Source: Clostridia bacterium
GTDB taxonomy: Bacteria; Bacillota; Clostridia; Oscillospirales; Ruminococcaceae
Direction of reading: 5' to 3'
Assembly (NCBI GenBank): GCA_026000865.1
Contig: BNZF01000072.1
Location: forward strand, 1 to 5,056
Length of the DNA: 5,056 nt
Shown here one piece after another: positions 1 to 4,668 of this stretch. The notes below the pieces were generated by a model. That model saw only the letters and a program-made list of their open reading frames with translations, had not been told where the DNA came from and ran no database searches. How positions within the stretch are numbered: the first letter of the stretch is position 1; the number at the start of each line of letters is the position of its first letter. Both the position numbers and the translations under genes were made by a program.

Positions 1-2
1 AA

Positions 3-1577
3 TCAAATGAAAACAGCATACTAGATGTCGGCTTCATCTGCGAATGGGAAAATACTGAGAGCAACGTTAGTTTATTAGACACCGACGAAGACGGTTTCCC
101 AGATATTTATGAAACAACTGGAATTCCATTATCAAATGGGAAATTTATCAAAACTAATCCAAACAAAAAAGATACTGATGGGGATGGGTTGTTGGATAGT
201 GAAGAAATTAATCCTGAAATTGTAAAAAAACAAACTGTATTAAATTTTATTTCTGGAAAATTTGGATTAACTTCTGATAAAGTTTATAAGTATTATTTCA
301 AAATGAGTTCTAATCCGACATTAGTAGATACGGATTTTGATGGGTATAATGACTACGAGGATATTTTACCTAAAAATATTTTTGTTACTCCCGTATTGTT
401 AATACATGGACGAAATGATAATACTGGAAATATTTTTGGTGCAAAATCTGAAGCCTCAAACACAAATGGGCATAATTGGAAAAATAGTGATAATCTTGAT
501 ACACTGAATTTTTATTCGGAGTTTACCACATCAGGTGAAAATTATACTAATCCTGAAGTGCAAAAAATAACTTTTATAAAAAATCCAGAATATTCCAATG
601 ATTCGCAAACTTATTTAGCATATGAATTGTGTAAAAATGGTAATTATGCTTCTAATTCAAATTTATTTGCTTTTAATTACCCAAATTGGGACATGAATCA
701 CAAAAACGCTAATAAACTTAATTTATATCTTGAAGAATTATCCGCATATAAAGCTAAAAGTGTTGATAACGAAAGTGGGTATTTTTTTCCTACGCATAAT
801 GCACTTAAAAACAATGAATTTGTTCTTGATATAATTGGTCATAGTAATGGTGGTTTAGTTTCACGATATTATATTGAGAATTTAAATCAATCTAATCATG
901 TTCGTAAACTTATTACCATTGACACACCTCATTGGGGCGCTACTATGGCGGTAACTGCAACTTCACTTATGAATTTCGATGGATTGTTTGGGTTAACGAC
1001 ATTACCATTAGATGTAGATTTAAATCCAAGCAGTAAAATATTTGGTGGCAGTAAACATTTATATAACACTAATAATAATTTTGATAATTTTGATAATGCA
1101 AAACAATATTATATTAACAACAATCAAACAGACGAATTGAATTATCAAAATCACGGAGATACTAAATATTATTTTATTGCAGGTTGGGATGCTCCAACAT
1201 CAAAGATAAAAAAAGCAGTCGAAGGTAAAGAATATTCATTTTTAGTGCAGATTGGTAACATTACTTGCTTTTCAGATTTAAATAACGCAATTAAGGAAAG
1301 CTGTAATATATCCACATTAGACGGAATTTTTCCAATTTATGGTTTCAATCATGGCGTTTATATAGATATTGCTACTGATAATGTTGTAGAATTAACCAGT
1401 CAGTTTGGGTTTAAATTTAATGGTGAAAGTACAGATATATATAAGTATATTTATGCTGAGGGTTATTGGTTAAATATTGATACTCACAAGGGGGATACTG
1501 CATCCAAACATTTTCACGGAAAAAATGCTAAGAGAATAATAACCTGCACACAAGCACTTGCTTTTTTGGGTATTTAA
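3..1577 (+). CDS. Secreted-type lipase (alpha/beta hydrolase) with Ca-binding TSP3-like repeats, 5'-truncated by window edge
   Basis: The frame is open from the first bases of the window to a TAA at 1577 (524 residues visible), so the true start and any signal peptide lie upstream; the TTG at 189 is only an internal codon. Three aspartate-rich DxDxDGxxD calcium-binding repeats lie at nt 78-104, 171-197 and 327-353, resembling thrombospondin type 3 repeats and the calcium-binding region of binary-toxin proteins. A hydrolase domain follows: an oxyanion-type strand VLLIHGR (His codon 405-407), the nucleophile elbow GHSNGG (Ser codon 843-845) and TIDTPHWGA (about 913-939), typical of PGAP1-like/triacylglycerol lipases. 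Likely triad partners are Asp at 1320-1322 (LDGIFP) and a His near the C-terminus (1509-1511 or 1515-1517); these two are inferred. Calcium repeats suggest an extracellular or surface protein acting on lipid esters. A membrane-protein gene follows after 2 nt, suggesting translational coupling. The lipase assignment is strong; an effector role is a hypothesis. Confidence 0.85.
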   Translation, partial: SNENSILDVGFICEWENTESNVSLLDTDEDGFPDIYETTGIPLSNGKFIKTNPNKKDTDGDGLLDSEEINPEIVKKQTVLNFISGKFGLTSDKVYKYYFKMSSNPTLVDTDFDGYNDYEDILPKNIFVTPVLLIHGRNDNTGNIFGAKSEASNTNGHNWKNSDNLDTLNFYSEFTTSGENYTNPEVQKITFIKNPEYSNDSQTYLAYELCKNGNYASNSNLFAFNYPNWDMNHKNANKLNLYLEELSAYKAKSVDNESGYFFPTHNALKNNEFVLDIIGHSNGGLVSRYYIENLNQSNHVRKLITIDTPHWGATMAVTATSLMNFDGLFGLTTLPLDVDLNPSSKIFGGSKHLYNTNNNFDNFDNAKQYYINNNQTDELNYQNHGDTKYYFIAGWDAPTSKIKKAVEGKEYSFLVQIGNITCFSDLNNAIKESCNISTLDGIFPIYGFNHGVYIDIATDNVVELTSQFGFKFNGESTDIYKYIYAEGYWLNIDTHKGDTASKHFHGKNAKRIITCTQALAFLGI

Positions 1578-1579
1578 TT

Positions 1580-1945
1580 ATGAGAAATATATTAAAAGGT
1601 ATTATCTTGTTTATAAACTGTATTATATATTTAATAACGCCTATACTCTGCTATTCAACTTTAAATGGGATTTTATATACTCCTGAAAGTAGTGTAATAT
1701 TTGGATTTACTTCTTGGTATGAAGTGATTAGTTCAATTATTGTAATTATTGTAATATTAATCTTTTTCTTTATAATTAACATTATTAAACATAAATTTTT
1801 TTATGTAAAATCTCTAAAATATAAGTCATTTTCAATATTTTATGCTTCATATGTTATTATAGGATTGATTATACCAAGTGCAGTCGCAATATTTAAATAT
1901 ATAATGTACACTTATCCTGATTATAATCATTGGCTTTTCAAATAA
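1580..1945 (+). CDS. Small three-helix integral membrane protein, candidate partner of the upstream lipase
   Basis: This 121-residue protein matches no family I recognise. It has three clear hydrophobic segments, at about residues 7-26, 49-69 and 86-108. A short basic loop (HKFFYVKSLKYK) joins the second and third, and the C-terminal tail is aromatic. The ATG lies 2 nt after the lipase stop codon, and I see no strong independent ribosome-binding site, so expression is probably coupled to the lipase. A small hydrophobic protein directly behind a secreted lipase fits an immunity protein or a secretion/anchoring helper, but nothing in the sequence proves either. Base composition is very AT-rich, as expected for a membrane protein here. 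It ends 17 nt before the first hairpin repeat. Confidence 0.75.
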   Translation: MRNILKGIILFINCIIYLITPILCYSTLNGILYTPESSVIFGFTSWYEVISSIIVIIVILIFFFIINIIKHKFFYVKSLKYKSFSIFYASYVIIGLIIPSAVAIFKYIMYTYPDYNHWLFK

Positions 1946-1961
1946 AATTTTCAAACAATAA

Positions 1962-1986
1962 ACCACGCCTCTAAATGAGGCTTGGT
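1962..1986. repeat. Hairpin repeat copy 1
   Basis: Inverted repeat with left arm CCACGCCTC (1963-1971), loop TAAAT and right arm GAGGCTTGG (1977-1985). One stem mismatch (C1966 against T1982) interrupts nine potential pairs, and a flanking A-T pair can extend the stem. The right arm is followed by GGTACATA-type sequence also present at copy 2. It sits between the small membrane protein and the lipoprotein gene. There is no T-tract after the stem, so it does not look like a standard intrinsic terminator. Confidence 0.85.
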
Positions 1987-2006
1987 ACATACTGGGCGGT
2001 GACAAA

Positions 2007-2399
2007 ATGAAAAGATTCTTATTAGTTATTTTTATAGTAATATTTCTCAACTCATGCTTGCCTCATGTAGACTATCCCAAGGAAAATCACAAGACCTATA
2101 TGACTGCGAATGAAAGTATTTACTTTTACACGGATTTTAAAAATGGTTCAAAAGGTAAATTTAAAACATCTGAAGGTATAATCTATGAAATTGGAACTCG
2201 AACATTAGGGCGTGTATTTGAAATTACTGATTTCAATGCACAAACTCATACCGTATATTATAATGGCGGTGCTTCTTATGAAGAAGATAAATTTACTTTC
2301 AAAATCAAAAGTCGCAAAAATGACATCGACCCAAACCTCCCTAACGAAATTATCTTTTATGAGCATGACGGCGAAGTAATCCCTGATTGGGCGAAATAG
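2007..2399 (+). CDS. Small putative lipoprotein of unknown function
   Basis: A 130-residue protein with a short lysine/arginine start (MKR), a hydrophobic stretch at about residues 4-14 and a lipobox LNSC placing the lipidated cysteine at residue 17. This predicts export and anchoring to a membrane by signal peptidase II processing. The mature part is hydrophilic with alternating beta-like segments (YEIGTRTLGRVFEITDF, HTVYYNGG, DKFTFKIK); I recognise no named domain. The start at 2007 is preceded by a weak purine-rich GGGCGG at 1994-1999. The hairpin repeat lies just upstream, as with the hydrolase fragments downstream, which makes this gene a unit of the same array. Periplasmic lipoproteins are a known class of immunity protein against lipase effectors; that role is only inferred here from context. 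Confidence 0.75.
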   Translation: MKRFLLVIFIVIFLNSCLPHVDYPKENHKTYMTANESIYFYTDFKNGSKGKFKTSEGIIYEIGTRTLGRVFEITDFNAQTHTVYYNGGASYEEDKFTFKIKSRKNDIDPNLPNEIIFYEHDGEVIPDWAK

Positions 2400-2411
2400 T
2401 TATTCTCAAAA

Positions 2412-2435
2412 ACCACGCCTCTGATGAGGCGTGGT
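2412..2435. repeat. Hairpin repeat copy 2 (perfect stem)
   Basis: Left arm CCACGCCTC (2413-2421), loop TGAT, right arm GAGGCGTGG (2426-2434), extended by an A-T pair to ten uninterrupted base pairs. It begins about 13 nt after the lipoprotein stop codon and ends 6 nt before the GGAGG of the next gene, so on a run-through transcript it would form a stable stem next to the ribosome-binding site. Confidence 0.9.
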
Positions 2436-2593
2436 ACATATGGAGGAAATTATGAATAAATATAAAAACTATGATTTTTACTTTACTGGTCATTCTCTCG
2501 GAGGTAATTTAGCTTACAATGGAGGAGCAAAAGCTCTATCTATTGATAGTGGCAGAGTAAAAAGGATAGTAACATTTAATGGATTGGGGTTAA
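2413..2593 (+). repeat. Long direct repeat, copy A
   Basis: This stretch (hairpin, ribosome-binding site and the first 47 codons of the hydrolase fragment) recurs at 4000-4181, offset 1588 nt after the loop. By eye there are about six to eight differences: one loop base more in the second copy, TA/GG after the stem, and scattered substitutions near 2506, 2563-2566 and 2583. Similarity ends abruptly after the codons for GLGL. Confidence 0.9.
2442..2446 (+). promoter_or_regulatory. Ribosome-binding site GGAGG deciding the start at 2452
   Basis: GGAGG lies 5 nt before the ATG at 2452. The in-frame ATG at 2440 overlaps this site and the GTG at 2431 lies inside the hairpin arm, so neither has a usable upstream site. 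The motif may have arisen from former coding sequence (codons for Met-Glu-Glu) of a longer hydrolase. Confidence 0.6.
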
Positions 2594-2820
2594 CAAAGAT
2601 AATATTACCAACTGATTTAGTTACTTCTATAATATTAATTAACGCAGGGAATAAAATTATTAATTATTGTGTCCGTGTTGAAGAGAACAAGTTATTGAAA
2701 CTTGATTATGTATATGGGTTAATAGAAACAGAGCATTTTGGTAAAACATATTTTTGTGAAATTAATGCTAATGCCCCAGATAGGCACAGCTTATATACTT
2801 TTATTGAAAAATTACAATAA
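2452..2820 (+). CDS. N-terminally truncated alpha/beta-hydrolase (Mbeg1/lipase-like), array unit 1
   Basis: A 122-residue protein that opens almost directly on the nucleophile elbow: YDFYFTGHSLGGNLAYNG, with Ser15 in GHSLGG. Full-length relatives carry a long region before this elbow (the first strands and oxyanion hole), which is absent, so the product is a C-terminal piece and probably not an active enzyme alone. After GLGL (residue 47) the sequence differs completely from the sister fragment at 4040, but both keep an INY strand, an HFG motif and a terminal H-x-x-Y-T-F motif whose His112 probably corresponds to the triad histidine. The sister's triad-like Asp78 is aligned with Glu77 here, suggesting further degeneration. 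The hairpin lies directly upstream, and an RDD-family gene starts 16 nt after the stop. It could be an orphan toxin module or a decayed gene. Confidence 0.7.
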   Translation: MNKYKNYDFYFTGHSLGGNLAYNGGAKALSIDSGRVKRIVTFNGLGLTKIILPTDLVTSIILINAGNKIINYCVRVEENKLLKLDYVYGLIETEHFGKTYFCEINANAPDRHSLYTFIEKLQ

Positions 2821-2836
2821 AAAGGGAAATATAAAT

Positions 2837-3364
2837 ATGTTAGAAACAAGATTAGCCAGTACAGACAAAAGAATAACGGCATTATCTATTGATTACTGCA
2901 TTTGTAGTTTATTATCTGTAATATTTACAACTGTTCTCATAAAAACAGATATTATTACCATGTATAAAATTAGTTATGAAGAATTGCCATTTATGATGAT
3001 GAATTTTATAATATTTTCTTTTATTCTTTCTCCAAAATTAATATTTAGTTTAATTATGGATGTTGATTATATGAATAAATTTCCAATACAATCAGTATTC
3101 TTGTTATGTATCCCATTAATTGAATTATTTTATTTTATTTTGTCACAATTTTTATTTAAAAGAACAATTGGAGAAATACTGCAAAAAATTATTGTTATAA
3201 GTAGTGTTAATAAAGAATTACCAATTTTTAGCTTTTTGGTTAGAAGCATATTAAAAGTGTTGTCAAAGTATATGTTATTTATTCCATTTATATTTGCACT
3301 TTTTACAAAAAAGAAACAAACCTTGTATGACATTATTTGTAAGTCTGTTGTTATAGAAAACTAA
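2837..3364 (+). CDS. RDD-family membrane protein, array unit 1
   Basis: A 175-residue hydrophobic protein. The ATG at 2837 is chosen because AAGGGA at 2822-2827 precedes it at normal spacing; the frame is open further upstream but overlaps the hydrolase gene. It has the RDD signature: Arg12 and Asp19 at the start of the first helix (RITALSIDY), and a second Asp at 165 in LYDII near the C-terminus. Hydrophobic segments cover about residues 14-34, 50-70, 83-105 and 133-152, with an RTIGEILQKIIVI segment before the last, corresponding to the TPGK-like segment of the family. The C-terminal half is clearly similar to the protein at 3481 (SKYxxFIPF, then xALxDII). RDD proteins are poorly understood and some are linked to ion transport. 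Pairing with the hydrolase fragment suggests an immunity-like role, which is inference. Confidence 0.8.
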   Translation: MLETRLASTDKRITALSIDYCICSLLSVIFTTVLIKTDIITMYKISYEELPFMMMNFIIFSFILSPKLIFSLIMDVDYMNKFPIQSVFLLCIPLIELFYFILSQFLFKRTIGEILQKIIVISSVNKELPIFSFLVRSILKVLSKYMLFIPFIFALFTKKKQTLYDIICKSVVIEN

Positions 3365-3370
3365 AAAATA

Positions 3371-3396
3371 AACCACGCCTCTAAATGAGGCGGGTA
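3371..3396. repeat. Hairpin repeat copy 3, decayed
   Basis: Left arm CCACGCCTC (3373-3381), loop TAAAT, and a right arm GAGGCGGG (3387-3394) that has lost the T of GAGGCGTGG. Six inner pairs remain perfect. It starts 8 nt after the stop codon of the first RDD gene and marks the beginning of the second array unit. Confidence 0.85.
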
Positions 3397-3424
3397 TTAA
3401 TGATTTTTTTTAAAAAATGATAAA

Positions 3425-3469
3425 CACAATTTATATACTTTTCTAGACAAACTTAGTAAAAAAACTTGA
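3425..3469 (+). pseudogene. 3'-terminal remnant of a third hydrolase fragment
   Basis: Read in the frame of 3425, this stretch encodes HNLYTFLDKLSKKT followed by TGA at 3467-3469. This matches the C-termini of the two intact hydrolase fragments (HSLYTFIEKLQ and HNIYTFLDNIVK), including the probable catalytic His. Upstream the frame closes at TGA 3401-3403, and only an AT-rich run separates it from hairpin copy 3. A hydrolase module that once lay between this hairpin and the RDD gene has therefore been deleted apart from its last codons. Its position, 11 nt before the next ATG, equals that of the intact copies relative to their RDD genes (10-16 nt). Confidence 0.75.
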
Positions 3470-3480
3470 GAGGTAGAACT

Positions 3481-3978
3481 ATGAATAACGATACATTTGC
3501 AAAAAGAATATGTGCTTATATCATTGATAATTTTTTATTTTCATTACTGTCAGTCTTTATTTTTCCAATATTTGTATTTCGCTTGTTGCAACAATTTGAA
3601 TCTGGGTACTTCATCTTTTCAGTTTTAAGCCCATTTCACACCTTATTTGAAATGCAGGATTTATATTCTTCTAAATCTATATATTTTAATGATTATTGTA
3701 TCTTGGTAGTTTCCGCTGTTTTAATTGAAACAATATTAAATTTTGTAATAATATTGATAAAACATGATACCATAGGACATTTAATTATGAAATTAAAAAT
3801 TATTAATAAAAATGGTGGTAATATAAAATGGTATAACCTATTGCTAAGATGTCTGATAAAAACTGTTTCTAAATATTGGTTTTTTATTCCTTTTGCAACT
3901 GCTATATTTTCATCAAATAAATTTGCTCTGCATGATATAATTACAAAAACAAAAGTAGTTGCCAAACCAAAGATATAG
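3481..3978 (+). CDS. RDD-family membrane protein, array unit 2
   Basis: A 165-residue protein. The ATG at 3481 is preferred to a TTG at 3466 because GAGAGG at 3468-3473 sits 7 nt before it. The RDD signature is present: Arg9 and Asp16 in KRICAYIIDN, and Asp152 in ALHDII. A TIGHLIMKLKIIN segment matches the family's conserved middle segment. Hydrophobic stretches lie at about residues 10-35, 38-57, 74-95 and 133-148. The C-terminal half closely parallels the unit-1 protein (SKYWFFIPFATAIF against SKYMLFIPFIFALF) while the middle differs, so the two are diverged paralogues. Its hydrolase partner is reduced to the remnant just upstream, leaving this an orphan membrane gene that has stayed open. 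In toxin loci, immunity genes often outlive their toxins; that reading is inference. Confidence 0.8.
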   Translation: MNNDTFAKRICAYIIDNFLFSLLSVFIFPIFVFRLLQQFESGYFIFSVLSPFHTLFEMQDLYSSKSIYFNDYCILVVSAVLIETILNFVIILIKHDTIGHLIMKLKIINKNGGNIKWYNLLLRCLIKTVSKYWFFIPFATAIFSSNKFALHDIITKTKVVAKPKI

Positions 3979-3999
3979 ATGCTCCTTAAAAACACAACA

Positions 4000-4022
4000 C
4001 CACGCCTCTAAATGAGGCGTGG
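4000..4022. repeat. Hairpin repeat copy 4 (perfect stem)
   Basis: Left arm CCACGCCTC (4000-4008), loop TAAAT, right arm GAGGCGTGG (4014-4022), nine uninterrupted pairs. It begins about 21 nt after the stop of the unit-2 RDD gene and ends 7 nt before the GGAGG of the next hydrolase fragment, the same placement as copy 2. The flank reads GGGGCATA where copy 2 has GGTACATA. Confidence 0.9.
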
Positions 4023-4029
4023 GGCATAT

Positions 4030-4034
4030 GGAGG
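4030..4034 (+). promoter_or_regulatory. Ribosome-binding site GGAGG deciding the start at 4040
   Basis: GGAGG lies 5 nt before the ATG at 4040, identical in placement to the unit-1 gene. The in-frame ATG at 4028 overlaps it and has only the hairpin upstream, so 4040 is the likelier start. Confidence 0.6.
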
Positions 4035-4039
4035 AAATT

Positions 4040-4390
4040 ATGAATAAATATAAAAACTATGATTTTTACTTTACTGGTCATTCTCTCGGAGGAAATTTAG
4101 CTTACAATGGAGGAGCAAAAGCTCTATCTATTGATAGTGGCAGAGTAAAAAGGATAGTCACTTTTAATGGGTTGGGGTTAATGCCAACTGCATCACTTAT
4201 TTCCGATGGTGTCGATTCATTAATATTAGATTTAAATAAAATTAAGATAACTAATTATATAGTAGAAAATGACCCAGTTCAGAAAATTCCATTGGATTTT
4301 CATTTTGGTAACACAATAAAATATCCAAAAAGTAAAGAGGCAATAGACGAACATAATATATATACTTTCTTAGATAATATTGTAAAGTGA
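4040..4390 (+). CDS. N-terminally truncated alpha/beta-hydrolase (Mbeg1/lipase-like), array unit 3
   Basis: A 116-residue protein whose first 47 residues are identical to those of the unit-1 fragment (2452-2820), including the GHSLGG elbow with Ser15, after which the two diverge. The tail carries a lipase-like Asp78 in VENDPV and His105 in EHNIYTF, so with Ser15 a possible Ser-Asp-His triad is retained, unlike the unit-1 copy, which has Glu at the Asp position. The strands and oxyanion region that should precede the elbow are missing, so activity on its own is doubtful. An RDD gene follows 10 nt after the stop, with AAGGA at 4391-4395. It could be an orphan C-terminal module used to replace the tail of a full-length effector, or a relic. 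Triad residues are assigned by pattern, not structure. Confidence 0.7.
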   Translation: MNKYKNYDFYFTGHSLGGNLAYNGGAKALSIDSGRVKRIVTFNGLGLMPTASLISDGVDSLILDLNKIKITNYIVENDPVQKIPLDFHFGNTIKYPKSKEAIDEHNIYTFLDNIVK

Positions 4391-4400
4391 AAGGATATAT

Positions 4401-4668
4401 ATGAAAAATATACGTTTACGAATAGGTGCATATATCATTGATTATTTAATCATTTCAATTTTTTCATTTATTACACTATTTATAATTTGGTTGGTTTTTT
4501 ATCCGCAATTGCTTGAGTATGGAATTTGCCCAAAAGAAGACCAAAACACTCCGTTTATTTTTATGACGTTACTTGCGTTTCCTCTTATACCAATTGACTA
4601 TATTTTAAGATATTTACAAGGACCTGAAAAATTCATATTTGATGATATAATGTCTTATAATAATTTAT
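4401..4668 (+). pseudogene. RDD-family membrane protein, array unit 3, truncated by IS insertion
   Basis: The ATG at 4401 follows AAGGA at 4391-4395. The start has the RDD signature Arg7 and Asp14 (RLRIGAYIIDY), with hydrophobic segments at about residues 12-33 and 50-69. About 89 native codons remain. The reading frame then runs into the IS end and stops at 4727, adding about 19 foreign residues (from roughly WVLHRLEWGF onward) that overlap the transposase 3' end on the opposite strand. The TIGxxxxK-like segment, the last helix and the second conserved Asp seen in the two sister proteins are missing, so the product is very probably non-functional. The lost 3' half may lie beyond the IS, outside the window. 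Confidence 0.75.

Larger units (their letters stand above)
4000..4181 (+). repeat. Long direct repeat, copy B
   Basis: Second copy of the stretch at 2413-2593, about 95% identical by eye, spanning hairpin, ribosome-binding site and the 47-codon head of the hydrolase fragment. Beyond 4181 no nucleotide similarity to unit 1 is obvious, although the encoded tails keep a few shared motifs. Two such repeats 1.6 kb apart could recombine and delete the material between them. Confidence 0.9.

Noticed and set aside
1847..2050. Minus-strand 67-codon frame over the membrane protein end and hairpin 1
   Set aside because: It overlaps two better-supported plus-strand genes, has no recognisable features and no ribosome site I can see.
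2738..2836. Upstream extension of the unit-1 RDD gene
   Set aside because: The extension would overlap the hydrolase fragment by over 80 nt. The ATG at 2837 has a good ribosome site and places the RDD motif at the family-typical distance from the N-terminus.
3693..3995. Minus-strand 100-codon frame
   Set aside because: It is the antisense shadow of the unit-2 RDD gene, whose RDD motifs and ribosome site clearly mark the plus strand as coding.
1962..4022. Hairpins as integron attC sites, given the cassette-like layout
   Set aside because: The arms lack the RYYYAAC/GTTRRRY core pairs of attC, stems are only 9-10 bp, and the loop is 4-5 nt. The modules are related paralogues, not unrelated cassettes.
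1962..4022. Hairpins as Rho-independent terminators
   Set aside because: No T-tract follows the stems at copies 1, 2 and 4. Copy 3 has a T-run about 10 nt later but its stem is damaged. A weak attenuating effect cannot be excluded.
1962..4022. CRISPR array
   Set aside because: Repeats are 450-960 nt apart with genes between them, so there is no regular spacer structure.
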